Shown: piece after piece, positions 12,420-24,801 of the stretch
How positions within the stretch are numbered: the first letter of the stretch is position 1
How the letters are laid out: each line of letters opens with the position of its first letter
DNA from: Excoecaria cochinchinensis
Taxonomy: Eukaryota > Streptophyta > Magnoliopsida > Malpighiales > Euphorbiaceae
Direction of reading: 5' to 3'
Assembly (NCBI GenBank): GCA_947683425.1
Contig: CANTUQ010000020.1
Coordinates: 7,319,001-7,383,000 of the forward strand
Length of the DNA stretch: 64,000 nt
Notes under the pieces: generated by a model
Seen by the model: the letters and a program-made list of their open reading frames with translations, nothing else
What the model was told of the DNA's origin: nothing
Database searches by the model: none
Translations under genes and position numbers: made by a program

Positions 12420-12965
12420 GATTTTAAATGATTAAAATGAAAAGCAATAAAACGTATACCATTGAAAACATGTAGGCCGAATGGTATATATAGATAAAGA
12501 TGAGATTTTTATGTTTTTTAATGTGATTTAATGATATAACAGGATAAATTAACATGTAATCTAGTTAATGGAATGAATTAGAGAAACAAAAATTCACATG
12601 ATGGATGATGTGTGCTTTGGCCGAATTGAATTAAAAAGGTAATTTTGATATATTTTAATGTAAACGAATGATATAAATAAGTTAATTGACATATAATTTA
12701 CCTAAATGAATGATAAAGGTGATGAAAAGAATTTATGATGAATGATGAACATGTTGGCCGAATTGATCAATGTATGTAAAGATATGATTTTGATGTGTTT
12801 TGATGAGAAATAATGGCATGGCTATGATATTTGGCATGTAAATAACCTAAATAAATGTTAAAAGTGTCGAAAAGAATTAAAGGTTAAAATTTGACATCAT
12901 GGCCGAATGGTATGTATATATGTATCCACGTGTACCATGATGATTTCATGAGTTTTATGGCATGA
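12420..12965 (+). repeat. Tandem repeat of about 140 bp in LTR F
   Basis: The marker GGCCGAATGG or GGCCGAATTG recurs at 12475, 12619, 12756 and 12901 (spacing 144, 137, 145), each time followed by a stretch ending in TTTTGATG or similar. These are four diverged units. Confidence 0.75.
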
Positions 12966-13928
12966 CATGACACATGGATGAAAATTAAATGTATAATGAT
13001 TGAATTGTATGGAAAAGAATGGAAAAGAATGATGAAATTCCATGAAACATATGATTTGTAACTTAAAAATGTGAAAAGTGGAATTTTGATGCCCTATGTA
13101 TTAATCTGGTAGTTAAGTCTAGTTCAGAATATGATTGCTAGCCATAGGGACATAAGACCGTGGGTGTGAGCATGGTGTCTCACTTACTATAGGCCAATAA
13201 GTTTTATGGTATAAGATGACACATGGATGAAAATTAAATGTATAATGATCGAGTTGTATGGAAAAGAATGGAATAGAATGATGAAATTCCATGAAAAGTA
13301 TGACTAGTAACTTAGAAATGTGGAAAGTGGAAATTTGAAGCCCTATGTAGTAATCTGATAGTTAAGTCTAGTTCAAGATATGATGGCTAGCCAAAGGGAC
13401 ATAAGACTGCGGGTGTGAGCATGGCATCTCACTTACTATAGGCCAATCGACACATGGATGAAAATTAAATGTATAATGATCGAATTGTATGGAAAAGAAT
13501 GGAATATAATGATAAAATTCCATGAAAAGTATGACTGGTAACTTAAAAATGTGAAAAGTGGAATTTTTATGCCCTATGTAGTAATCTGTTAGTCAAGTCT
13601 AGTTTAGGATATGATGGCTAGCCGTAGAGACATAAGACCGCGGGTGTGAGTATGGCGTCTCACTTACTAAAGGCCAATGTGTTTTATGGCATCAGATGAC
13701 ACATGGATGAAAATGAAATGTATAATGATCGAATTGTATGCAAACGAATAGAACAGAATGATGAAATTCCATGAACAGTATGACTAGTAACTTAAAAATG
13801 TGAAAGGTGTCATTTTGATGCCCTATGTATTAATCTGGTAGTCAACTCTAGTTTAGGATATGATGGCTAGCCATAGGGACATAAGACCGCGGGTGTGAGC
13901 GTGGCGTCTCACTTACTATAAGCCAATG
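12950..13928 (+). repeat. Tandem repeat of about 249 bp in LTR F, four copies
   Basis: GACACATGGATGAAAATTAA begins copies at 12969, 13218, 13449 and 13698 (spacing 249, 231, 249). Each copy carries a block around CATAAGACCGCGGGTGTGAG and CTCACTTACTATAGG. The second-to-third spacing is short because about 18 bp before the marker is missing. Copies are well conserved, so the array is younger than the 140-bp array before it. Confidence 0.92.
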
Positions 13929-14179
13929 ACAGTCCTATTCTTTATTTTTCTGTCTTAATACAGTATTAATCTCTATTTCTGTTGTCTGTATTTAAAGACA
14001 GGGGTGGTCCTTCGGGCTCTATCTGGTAAAGACAAGGGTTTAAGTTAGGTAAAAAGTATAATCATGAGGTTAATTTTGCAATTTAGATAAATATAGGGAT
14101 AAAATGGTAATTTGGTATTAAAGTGGAAAAGTAGGGACTAAAAAGTAATTTGGTAATTATAAAAGAGTAATTTGGTAAA

Positions 14180-14318
14180 TAACTGAAAAGAAGGGACACA
14201 TATGGAATTATTGAAAAAGTAGGGACATATATGGAATTATTGGAAAAGATAAGGACATAATTGGAATTATTGGAAAAGTTAAGGACCTAATTGTAATTAT
14301 ACAATAGTTAAGGGACCT
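14180..14318 (+). repeat. Degenerate repeat of about 31 bp in LTR F
   Basis: Units built on AGGGACATAATTGGAATTAT with GGAAAAGT follow one another about five times up to the insertion point of element C. Confidence 0.75.
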
Positions 14319-14855
14319 TGTAACACCCCGATCGGAACATAATGGAAGGACCCCGACCGGAGCGCCATACCAGACAGGATATGGACAACTTGACACAACT
14401 CATACAAACACACTTCCACACAAGCGGAAGCATACCTAAACAATTACATATAAAATAGCATAATATACAATATCCCAAAATATTATAAAAGAGTTTCATA
14501 ATTACAACCCATAATCATATAAAAAAAAGGAAGAGGAGCAAATTACAGAAATTAAACTCTAGCTCCTATGTGGCCGACCCTGCAGATGCTTGACTCCAAC
14601 CAGAACAAAACCTGCCACCTACACGAGAAGAAAATCCTGTGCTAAGCGATATCGATTAGTGGCAAGGAAACAAAGACAAAAGAAACACTATACAGATAAT
14701 ACAGATAAGTCATATGATTTCATGCACCAATATAAATATACATCAACTGACTAAATCAGTAAATTAATAGGAAATAAGTACACTCAGAAAGCACCATCCA
14801 GGATCACTCAAACGAACATAACACTTCACTGCACGAAAGGGCCGAACGGAACACA

Positions 14856-17800
14856 TGTAACACCCCCATCGCCGTCCCCGTTGGAAGGACGCCGACGGAC
14901 GCGCTACACGACGCTCACATATACAGATATACACATGCACAATGCAGAAGCATACGTTCATACATAACATGCATACAGAAATACGGATTAATTAAAAACT
15001 TACCTTGACTTACCTTGCGGCACAGACTGAACATGCAATAACTCACGCACACGCAGGCACTAAGCAAAAGCATACACAAAGGCATACATATGACCATTCA
15101 ACGGAAGCATAAACGAAATAATAAAGCAAAGGAATAACTAAACATAAAACATACTAACTATTACATTCCCACAAGAAAACTCAAGAATTAAACATAATAA
15201 TTACATATACAATACTACCGAATACAAAAGCTGAAATACAGAAGCTGAACAAAATACAGAACTTCTAACTCCTACGTGGCCGACCTTGCAGAAGCGCGAC
15301 TCGAACATAACCAAACCTGCCACCTGCACGGAAAGGAAATCCGTGCTAAGCGATAACGCTTAGTGGGGAGAACACACAAGAATATGGACGGCCATTCACA
15401 ATGGTCGTCAAGGCAAAACACATTCAGATGACAAATGCAGATATTCATAGCATATCAATAATCAGGCTGCACAATAAAGGCATTCAATCGATAACTCACA
15501 AACAGACCATAAACTCATGTCCAGGATATACCAATACAGACATCATACAATATACGATACAAATATCATCATGCCGAACTACATACTATAACTCATGCAT
15601 AAACCTACATGGGTATCAAATAACAACATCTTACCGTGCGGAGTCACAAGAGCTATACACATGCAATAGACATAACAAAGTACCCATGCATGAACTGACA
15701 ATCAAACCATCATGTTAAGCATGCCAGTTAATTAACATACCTAAACATGTTAACACAAACACTAGTCAAATATCCAGAAGATAACGTTTAGAGCATCACA
15801 ATACCGCTGCGCAACTCTAACATATATTAAGCATCATGCAGAAACATTCTGATAACGGAGACTGAAGGCATAACCACTTAGTATTACATTCATATCATCA
15901 TCATGCAGAGAGTACAGTAATCATCACATACTTACCATCACAGCTGCTTCGGTCCACAAGCTAATATGTTAACAAAACATGTTTAAGTCACATACATTCA
16001 TTCTCCAGTCACATCATAATCAAAGCATTCAGAAACTTATAACAAATCACATAACGAGTACGGATAATCATGTTAGATATAAAGTCATGCTTATCTAAAA
16101 CAGACATACATTCAGAAGCCCAAGATCACATTCATATACACATAAACTGATTCCTGAGATCTTTATCATAATCAAACGGATATCACATTCATATAGTTAA
16201 TTCAAAGTAATACAAACCAGTAAAGCACCTGCTGACTCACAATAGTGGATAACGAGTGCACTGAACTGATTAGTACCTTACGGGTACAAATCGAAAACCA
16301 CTTTATTTTGTCACAAAAGCATTTTACTGATGGGGGATCTTAACCCGATCCAAATACATTAAAAAGGACCACGAGGATCCGCACTGAGGGGGGGTTCGCG
16401 AGGAACCATACGGGGGACCTGATCAGGGTCCAATACGTTCAAAGGGCGCTGCAGCTACTGAAAGACTCTATTAGGCATGCCTAACTATCCACTTACTTGA
16501 CTCTAGCAGGTCATGCATAAAACAATTCACGTTTCGAATCGCATAACGCATAAATATATATATACAAATCTATATACATTATGCATAAATCAGAGTACAA
16601 TAGACATATAAATATGTTCATAAGGTCGGTCGTACATCATGCAATTCGCATTACAAAACCTATTACAGTCCAAACATTTTAACATTAAACAATATTCTAA
16701 AACATGCCAAGAATCAGGTATAAAAGCACTACCATGCCAATGATTATCAACACAAAGTCTTAATCATGCGTTAGGCGAAGATACTAAGCATAAATCATAC
16801 ATAGTCTAAATTACATTTAACCTAACACTTTGAATTCCCAGGCTAAAGCATAATCATGCATTCAGACATTAACCATATTATTCAAGTAAATATAGCATAG
16901 CATAATATCAATCATACCTCATTCAAGTCATATTCTGAACCATGCAATAGGTCAATCAATCGTATTTTATCCCTACTTAATTTACTAAAGCATATCAGGA
17001 ACACATGTGGAAACATATTGTGCTAATGACCAAAGACGCATCATCTAAATCGGGAAAAGTGATTACATAATCTTAAGCATGGCAAATTATTCTTAAAGAA
17101 GAAGCAGACTAAAGATATGCATAACATAATTCACATTAAGACAGAACATGTTTGAGAATTAACAGTAAGAAAGTTAACCTTTATAAATCCTTCGCATTCA
17201 AAATATGACGTGCAATACATATCACAATAATAAACATATTACAGTTCAAACCATACTGTTAAAATCCCTCAATCATACAACAGGATTACTATAATCCAAA
17301 ACTGATTCCAAAATACTACATATAACTTATCTTAGATAACATATTATTAATACCAAATAAATTGGAATAATCAGTCATGTCATCAAGATAATATAAAACA
17401 CAGTAGAGGAAAATACCCTGAAAAGCTTTTGAAAACCATTTTATAAAAACCGGACACTTGGGAAGGAAAAACAGAAGCAAAACAAAACATGAGGGTTGCT
17501 CACGTCGCGTGAGCAATCTGCTCACGCCTCGTGAGCAATCTGCTCACGTCGTGAGCATTGCTCACGTAACGTGAGCTACAACTCTTGCCCTCTTCTTCTT
17601 TCCCGAAATCGCGAACCTGCAGATTTCCATCCTTTTCCAGAAAATCAAAGAACTCAATAAAAACTATTTTCAATCTAATTCAAACACCTCCAGAACTCAT
17701 CTTACCTTCCAATTGATGTCCCAAACAGCATAAACAAGATCATTGCAACTTAATTCAACAATTAAATCAACCAAAATCATGCATAAACCCATTCAAGAAT

Positions 17801-18635
17801 ATAAACCCTAAAAGTTACAGTAGGTTCAAAACACAAACTCAGAACTTCTAAATCGATACTTGTCATGCATTACTTACATAATTACTCACATACTCATGCA
17901 TATACATATTCAAGAACACATCAATTTCCAGAAATCAGACTAAGCAAACACAATTAAAAGCCTAGTGAGAAAATAGGGCAGAGACATGCTGAGATTGAAG
18001 AACACAGAAGCTCAAATATTGCATGCATTCAAAATGCTCCCAAACCTGGAAATAACGATCCAAAATCAGCTTCCAAATCACTGCTCAATCCTTTCCCTTG
18101 CCTTTACTTTGCTCCTTCTTGTAATCCAAAGCTTGCACAAATAAAACCCATAATTATTCTTCAAACCCTAACTCAATCAAAACCAAAACCAGAAGAAGAA
18201 GAAGAAGAAGAAGAAGAACAGAACGTAAATCCAACTTACCTCTTCAAAGCGAAGCACAACCCAAGCCACAAAAATCCAAGCCAAACGTGAGAGAAAGGAG
18301 AAACAAAGAAAGGAGAAGATAAGAAGAGGAGCAGGCGTGAGAGGGGAGATCGGGTTGCAATCTCTGTTTTCCTCTCTCACTCTCTCCTTGCTTCTTTTTC
18401 TTCTTTCAATGCTCACCTAACACACCCACATGGCAAATCCTTATTGAACCACAAATTCCACTAAAAACTTACAGACTATGGCACTGTACACACTTTAGTA
18501 TTCTCCACTTACTTAATTACATAAATGCCATTAAATCCTTAATATCCAAATTTCACATGTACCAAAATACTGAAATACCCTTCCGATCCCGACTTAGCAT
18601 GCACATTCCGACCAGGGCTATTTTGGGGTGTGACA
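14856..18635 (-). mobile_element. Solo LTR B (3.8 kb) inside element C
   Basis: It opens TGTAACACCC and closes GGGGTGTGACA, flanked by ACACA at 14851-14855 and 18636-18640. Joining across it restores the LTR of C as seen in the copy at 38555-40599. In reverse it shows the family plan: GA-rich (reverse CT) leader at 18180-18340 with a GAA microsatellite at 18191-18218, island at 17500-17580, palindrome at 16465-16492 and hairpin at 15346-15363. No internal region, so it is a solo LTR. The short ORFs in it, including one of 105 codons at 15401, have no recognisable domain. Confidence 0.93.
17500..17580. repeat. Inverted-repeat island in LTR B
   Basis: GCTCACGTCGCGTGAGC and related units (CTCACG and CGTGAGC with spacer AATCTG) recur four times. 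The island is about 1.05 kb from the LTR 5' end. Confidence 0.85.
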
Positions 18636-20151
18636 ACACAAAAGCCTAAACTTCACTGGTGGTGGATACAGAAAAAACACTACACTGGAGACCGAAGTCT
18701 CAAAACATTTATTTCACGGGCCCAAAGGCAGGACGGGAGACCAGAGTCTCAAAATATTTTCATTAAGACCATAACGGAGGTCAACCATAATCAATATACC
18801 CTAAGCGAGGCCACACATAGGCAGCTGCACTCACTATCCCTTTATAAGCATGCTTATCTATCCACTACTATGACACTTTAGGCTCAACTCACTCACACAA
18901 AGGACAACACTATACATTATTAGAATAGAGAATCGGAACACTAGGATAGCAATAATCACTTACTCAAATCTAGAACAATAGTGAAACAAGCCATAAGCAA
19001 AAGTATGAGCCATGCAATAGTGAGAAACCGTGCAAAGTGAGACAGGAAAAATCATTTTCAGTCCGATTGGCTCAACCTACTAAGCCTACCCTGCATGCCG
19101 AGCAGAGCCCTTCATGCCGAGCGGGCTCTACATGCCAAGTGGATTGGGAAAACTCCACTCTATCACGATCAGGACAAGCATCTCGGTCGGGACAGAGTCA
19201 AGTTTTCTCTAGAACTCTAGAAATCCATTGCAAATAGAGCTTCCAAAACCATGCCAAAATGATTTCTTTCATGAAATTCATATTAACACCGAGTAAAAAA
19301 AACACTTCACGACACTAACAAGTCAGTTGCTAACGCATACATCACTACATACAAAACACTCAGATTTCTAGTACTCAAAACACAAAAAACACACGATCTA
19401 ATAGGAGAAAATGAACAGACAACTTCCAAACAAACACCATCACACACACACTCCCAAACCTGAAAATGAAGCTTCAATCCACTATCTTCAGTAAACCACT
19501 TTATCCTTGCCTTTAATCTTCCTTCTCTCTTCCGATTCTTGCACAAAAACTCAGCCAATCAACACTAAAATCAAACCATAACTCATGCTTCCATAAGTAG
19601 AAATCAGAGAAGAAGAAGAAAATGTCGAACCAATCACTTACCTTTTTGAACCAGCTCAAAAACTCAGCAAATCTCACTTAAAACTCTATCTTAAACTCAT
19701 AAAATCCACATCCAATCTTGAAGAGTAGCTTAGGCGAGAGTGAGGAGCAGCCAATTGAGACAGAAAGTGAGAAGAGAGAGACGAGGAAAGAACATTTGAG
19801 AGAAATAGAGAATACACATTGAAAGACAGATTCTGGCTTCAACATGAAGCTAGAAGACTTTTTGTTCTCCCTCTCTCTTTTCCCCTTTCAAATTCCATTA
19901 AATGCTCTCACCTACTCGAGCCACCCGTCACTCTCCAATTAGATCCCTTAACAAAAATCTTAACTTATTTCATTTAGGTCCTTGGAAAAATGCACATCAC
20001 TCACTTAACTTATTTCTTCACTTTAAAACTTTAAATAATTCTTCAATTAGATCCTCAAATAAAGCCCAAATCATTTGCACAAATACGAAAATACTATAAA
20101 TTTTTCGATCAAAAATACAAATTCCGACTAGGCCAATTTTGGGTTGTGACA

Positions 20152-20166
20152 ATTCTCTCCCCCTTA
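20152..20166 (-). other. Polypurine tract of element C
   Basis: In reverse it reads CTTAAGGGGGAGAGAAT and abuts the 3' LTR. It is the plus-strand primer site. Just upstream on the minus strand is the remnant FRDKIS-like tail related to the NFENEIF end of autonomous relatives. Confidence 0.85.
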
Positions 20167-20578
20167 AGAAATTTTGTCCCGAAAATTTCCCTGCTAATCT
20201 GCTCACAATCCAAAACGCAAAACAAAAAATTGAACTTTGAACAAACTTAACAATTCCATACCGGAAGGACCTACAGGCTCAGGAGTATCCTCTCTGATCA
20301 TCGCATACACCCAAGGTCTAACAAGTTCCCCCGTATTGTCTAGTCGCTGCACCGTCTCGAATGGCGCCTAAGTAGGTCTTCCACTACCTCTGCCACTTCT
20401 TGCTACTCTTGCTCTTTCTTCACTCACTCTGCTCTCCGGCAGTTCCCTTAACTCTCTTCTTTCTGGACAATTGGCTAGGGTATGCTCTTTACTTCCACAT
20501 TTAAAACATGCTCCTGAAATTCTCCGACATTCGCCCCAGTGGCGCTTCTGGCAATGCTCACATTCTGGAATTACACTT
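20167..20578 (-). pseudogene. gag of element C, C-terminal part with two zinc knuckles
   Basis: Read from 20578 leftward, it has a first knuckle CEHCQKRHWGEC (CX2CX3HX3C) and a second CFKCGSKEHTLANC (CX2CX4HX4C), then a basic Arg-rich tail. A TAG stop follows at 20368-20370. The sequence then goes on with PWVYAMIRED, similar to where protease would begin in relatives, and within about 100 bases reaches the polypurine tract. The frame joins that of the gag part at 37573-38429 exactly once D and one CACTT are removed. Pol is absent rather than decayed. Confidence 0.82.
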
Positions 20579-20811
20579 TGTAGACCAGGTCAGAGTTACC
20601 GAATGAAGAGATCCACATTGGTTTCCGGATAAATGGATAGAATTCGGAGGTTTTCGTCTTTCGGTTTCATAAGGATTAAAATCTTTTCGCTATAGCGTGA
20701 GGTTTTGAAAGTGTTTGGGAAATTTTGCTTGAATTTGGAAGTTTTGCTCCACAGACGGGATGACCATCTGAAGTAGGGACGCCCGTCTCTACTTGGAGTG
20801 ATCCCCATCCC

Positions 20812-21009
20812 TAGTCCCGCGTTACGGCCCGTCTATAGCTAGGGACGGATACGTGTCTGAGTAGGGATGCCCGTCCCTAGTCCCGTGTTATGGCCCATCT
20901 GTAGCTAGGGACGAACACGTGTCTGAATAGGGATGCCCGTCCCTAGTCCCGCATTACGACCCATCTGTATCCAAATTTCCACGCTTGCCCTTAGTAGGGA
21001 CGCCCGTCG
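20812..21009 (+). repeat. 66-bp tandem repeats in the D 5' LTR
   Basis: TAGTCCCG starts units at 20812, 20878 and 20944, exactly 66 bp apart; the third is incomplete. Each unit contains GGGACG and CGTCCC in opposite orientation and can form hairpins. The same block is present in the 3' LTR at about 35766-35960. Confidence 0.88.
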
Positions 21010-21184
21010 GTAGTTGCAGGGATGCCCGTCGGTAGTGGTCCTGATCAGATAATGCCGGTTTGGATAAAAACTAATCCAAAATCTTTCAAATAGGGATAAG
21101 TTTTGATAAAAAATTGAATTTTAAAACTCCTTTTAAAATTCAAACTTTAAACTGATGCTTATCTGATTTTATTTCTAAAAATTC

Positions 21185-21192
21185 TATAAATT
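21185..21192 (+). promoter_or_regulatory. TATA box of the D 5' LTR
   Basis: CTATAAATTG, conserved in the 3' LTR (36138) and, as TATAAATA, in LTR I (53027). It lies just 3' of the CpG-rich repeats. Confidence 0.6.
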
Positions 21193-22616
21193 GAGAAGTA
21201 AAATTCATTATTTGGGGGTTAGAAAATTTGACAAATTTTTTGGAGAGATTGGAAAATTAACCACTTTTTGTGAGATTGGGATTTTTTTTAGAAAAGATTT
21301 CTTTGAGAGCAGTTTACCAAAAAGCTATAAAATCTCTATTTTTAGAATTTTATTTGATAAAAATTCTTCCAATTAATTGATTTCCTCAAATTTTTCTTGC
21401 GAATTAAGCCAATTTGAGGTAACAAAATTCATTCGTTTCCATCAATACAGCTAATTCAAACACTCGATCGTTATTAAATTTTCAAAAAGGGAAAATACAA
21501 ATTTTCTTACTTTGATCTTTTTTATTTGATCCTTGTGGAGCGTGCGGGGACCGAAACCATTTGATATTCACCCAAAAAGGTAAAATCCGAGGGTAAACAT
21601 TCTGGATTAATACTTGTGTTATTTAATTAAAGTATATTAATCATTTTCATTTTTTCACTTTTTGATCTTTTAACTCATTTCTTTTGAAGTTTCCTATTAT
21701 TTTCCTTTCCTTACTTTATTCACCAATTTTGACACTGACATGTTTATTCCTATGAGTTATTTTCTGACCATTTGAAATTGAAGTTGTAAATGATGATGGT
21801 TGAGCCAATCTGAGGATTTCCATACAGGTTCTTTCTTCACCCTTGCTTTTTATTCATGTTATTATTGAGATTATTTCAATGTCGTTAAAGTGAAAAGGGC
21901 CAAATATTTTATAGTAATTAATTTGGGATTTTCTCGAAAGCTGTGGACCAATGTCCTTTTTTTAACCAACAAAATTGACACTTCCTAAAATCAGTTTGTA
22001 ACAAATATGCATGGCAGGACCAATGTCCTCACTCCAATGAATATCCCGTTTTCTGTATGATTTATACATTGTTTTTATAATGGGGGTTGTATTCCGCCTC
22101 TAGTTTTATTGTAATTTATTTTGAGGATGTTTATTTTAATAATGCTTTATTTATTGCTTTTAACGTGAATGATTGTGCCTTAATTAAATGCATCGTGTGG
22201 AAAGTTGATAAAACAATAAATTCAAAACTTAATCATAATATTGATCAAGGAACAGATAAATGAGAAGTCCCGAACTCACTCTGGTCTTTGGGGCTCAATG
22301 AGGTGAGAGGTATAGGACTTCCAAGACACCTCTTGAGTCTCACCAAAAGACTGAAACTTACAATCCTAGGCTCCAGGGGGTAGAGGCAGAGGCCTACAAG
22401 ATCTCTCTGGCTAGCCCAAGATGGATATGTATGCGCCGTCTTAGGCTCGCAGAGGCTAGACGACCCTCCCCAATGTTCTATTGGGTGGCGACTCCAAGAA
22501 ACCTCATTGTTGCCCAAAATAGACGCACTTGTAAATACCTTACAAGTTTTATGAACCTCTCCTGATTGCCCTAAAGCGGGCCCTCGGGAGGACATGAGGT
22601 TCGGCGCGCGTTACAG

Positions 22617-22634
22617 TGGCGACTCCGCTGGAGA
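22617..22634 (+). other. Primer-binding site of element D
   Basis: TGGCGACTCCGCTGGAGA follows the LTR end after one base. This form of PBS (TGGCGACTC, complementary to a tRNA ending in GAGTCGCCA, reported as tRNA-Arg for Ogre) is typical of Tat/Ogre elements. Confidence 0.8.
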
Positions 22635-23321
22635 CTTATTCGAGACTTCGATTCAAAAGTACCTTGATTAAAAATTATAATTGAGTTTTAATTTAAAAAT
22701 TTCACCTTCTTTAAAAATTGCATTGCATCTAATTAGAGCCTTACATCTACGCTAGTTTGGTCCCTCTTTCAGCCCCGGTGCGTTCCCAAAGCACAACACT
22801 ACGTTCACTCAATGTAGGGAAGTGTTAAACCAGCCTAAGCCTCATACCATCATGGTATATTAAATGGTGACCCAATCGGTCGTTACGCTCGTGATGAGCT
22901 AGACCCGTTGGCAGGGACCATGCTTGGGTAGCCCTAAAGCAACACCACCTTTGACCAAAGCTCATATAATGGCAATAGATACTCTCCCTAGATGGTATGA
23001 ACCGTAATACCTTGCTTGCTATATGGATCATTTTTTATTGAGCAAACCCAAATAATCTGATTGGTCACCTAATCAAAGGCTTTCATGCCCCGATAAGCCC
23101 ATGTCAACTTATTCGGGCTGCCTAAATACATGATGGTCAAAACCCATGTGTATGAACATTAGCTAAGAGAGGTTATGCTGCCGGTTTTTCACCGTGCACC
23201 CTGCGTATCCATATGGTTCCCTATTAACCCATGGATCAATCCCACCTAGGAAAGAGACTACGGCCTCTTGTGCGGGAGTAACAAGGTTGGAAGGACCTAC
23301 ATGCGTGCATGCGGTTTGTAA
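22635..23321 (+). other. Long untranslated leader of element D
   Basis: No coding domain. A block at about 22830-22935 (ACCCAATCGGTCG, then GAGCTAGACCCGTTGG, then CATGCTTGGGTAG) is preserved in the unrelated copy N at 45205-45296, so it is probably a functional leader element such as a packaging or translation signal. CTTTGTGTTTTTCAG at about 23375-23390, just inside the gag reading frame, looks like a splice acceptor. Confidence 0.6.
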
Positions 23322-24801
23322 ATGCTGCATAGCACGATCATGAATCTTAGCACATTCATGCATCATCCTGACCCTTTGTGTTTTTCAGCCATCATAGATT
23401 CGCCTAGGTGGACAAGAGGGTCTCGAGGGCGACTACGCAGAAATCCATTCTTCGAGTTACCAGAAAAGGTGGAGTATCCGGACACTTCATTCGAAACAAG
23501 CTACACTACTTCAGCTCAGTTTTCTTTGCCCGAAGAAATGGCAAACTCACCAAGAGTTCCAGATGCCACCAGGGCAATGATAGCAGAGGAAGTGGGCCGA
23601 AGGCTTGAGGAGTTTGAGAACCGTATGATGGCGATGATGGCCACATTGGGTCAGCAAGCGGCCCCGCAGAACCCACCACCTCCTCCTATGAGAAATAATG
23701 AAAGGGGAGAGGTCAGAGAAGATCCCCAAGAGGAAATTCGCATGCCACCTGTAAACCTAAGAGCTACTACCTCAGGGGCACAAAGGGGAAGACCAGTCCC
23801 AAGGCTAGATGATGATTGGGAAGACGAAGAATATGAGGAGCATATGTCTGAGAAAGGGAAAGCCCCTCAAGCTGAAGAAGCCATCTAGAAGAAGATGGAG
23901 GAGAAATTTGAAGCAATTATGAGAATGCTAACAAAGGGTAGAGGAATGAACTCGGAAGACAAGGACTTAGAAGGAGAGGATCTAGTCCCAATGAACTTTA
24001 AAATGTCGGATGTTCCGAAGTTTGACGGCACTTCCGACCCCATGGCGCATATAAAACAGTACTTGCTGGTGATGAAGGGCACCACTTTGACAAAAATGCA
24101 GAAAATTGAGTACTTTTGCTTGAGTTTGACTGGCCCGGCAGTAGATTGGTACCATGGGCTTGATCGCCGAACCAAGGAAGAATGGGACGGAAGAGTTCTT
24201 GAGGCAATACGACTGCAGTACAAGGATAGAAGTGACCTTGAAGGGAGGCGAGTCCTTCCATGAGTATCTAACTCGGTGGAGGAATCGGGTGATGGAAATG
24301 AAGAGGAAATCGGATACTCAGGATCAAATACGGCTATTTATTAAAAATGCGAGCCCGTATTCGAGAGAAGGATTAAGGATGAAAGGACTGAAGGACTGGG
24401 AGTCTCTGAAGGACATCGCCATTGAGGCTGAGGGAGAGTACCTTGTCAAGAGAGTAGCTAATGAGAACTATCCCAAAAGGGGAAGCAGTAGCGAGGGCGC
24501 AAGTAGACCAACAGTTTTCCCTAGCGGCACATGAAAAACTGCTGAGGTATCAACTGCTAATGCTACCCCGAGGCATTTTTCCAATCTTGGAAGGTCTTTG
24601 TCATGGGTGTTGAGAAGACTGATGAAAGAGGGTAAGTTACAGCCTATGCCACCCAAACCTGCTAGAACTCAAGGCACGCCAGGACATAAGGATAATGAGT
24701 ATTGTGCGTATCATCAGCACACCGGGCATATAACTGATAACTGCAAGACGTTGAGGCACGCGATTCAAGATCTAATCGATCAAAGCAGATCACAAACCTA
24801 G
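23322..24801 (+). pseudogene. gag of element D
   Basis: A candidate start is the ATG at 23538 (MANSPRVPD); an open frame already begins at 23322. A coiled-coil-like stretch RRLEEFENRMMAMM comes first, then a Pro-rich segment. The capsid-like domain is at about 24000-24450 (VPKFDGTSDPMAHIKQYLLV). The zinc knuckle at about 24700-24750 is CAYHQHTGHITDNC, that is CX2HX4HX4C, with His in place of the second Cys. There is a TAG at 23886-23888, a frameshift near 24150-24200, and a TGA at 24532-24534. A further frameshift separates gag from pol. Confidence 0.87.

Larger units (their letters stand above)
11132..14318 (+). mobile_element. LTR F, left part (probable 3' LTR of A)
   Basis: It starts TGTAATGGCC directly after a polypurine tract, as a 3' LTR should. 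A TATA box and CT-rich leader follow at 11813-11960, then two sets of tandem repeats (12475-12965 and 12950-13928) and a stretch of about 31-bp degenerate repeats at 14180-14318. The LTR is interrupted at 14318 by element C and continues at 40605. Total length is about 5 kb, unusually long. Assignment to A rests on the position after the pol tail and on shared texture with A's 5' LTR; the two are clearly diverged. Confidence 0.75.
14319..20151 (-). mobile_element. 3' LTR of element C, split by solo LTR B
   Basis: The LTR occupies 14319-14855 and 18641-20151 (2048 bp). On the minus strand it starts TGTCACAACCC at 20151, right after the polypurine tract. A hairpin remnant CTAAGCGATATCGATTAG is at 14642-14659, and the palindrome is in its GCATGC variant (TTATAAGCATGCTTAT) at 18840-18857. 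A GC-richer stretch with repeated CATGCCGAGC at 19060-19200 is the counterpart of the islands in other LTRs. Confidence 0.9.
20579..22615 (+). mobile_element. 5' LTR of element D
   Basis: It lacks about 20 bp just after its TGTAGAC start compared with the 3' copy. A CpG-rich section with three 66-bp repeats (20812-21009) precedes a TATA box (21185). The 3' third has conserved blocks such as GTATTCCGCCTCTAGTTTTA near 22090 and ends in GGCGCGCGTTACA. The conserved 3' third is also recognisable in LTRs I and N. Confidence 0.93.

Noticed and set aside
12950..13928. CRISPR-like array
   Set aside because: The units are contiguous 249-bp tandem copies without separate spacers, in plant DNA.
15401..15718. 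Plus-strand open frame of 105 codons
   Set aside because: It lies within solo LTR B, antisense to its orientation, with low-complexity composition and no counterpart in related LTRs.
18630..20206. Short open frames in the LTR of C
   Set aside because: Repeated in the second LTR copy with frame changes, with no domain; LTR sequence only.
22245..22595. Minus-strand open frame of 116 codons, with a counterpart at 37359-37547
   Set aside because: It recurs only because both lie in the two copies of the D LTR; shortened in the second copy and no domain. Not selected as a protein.
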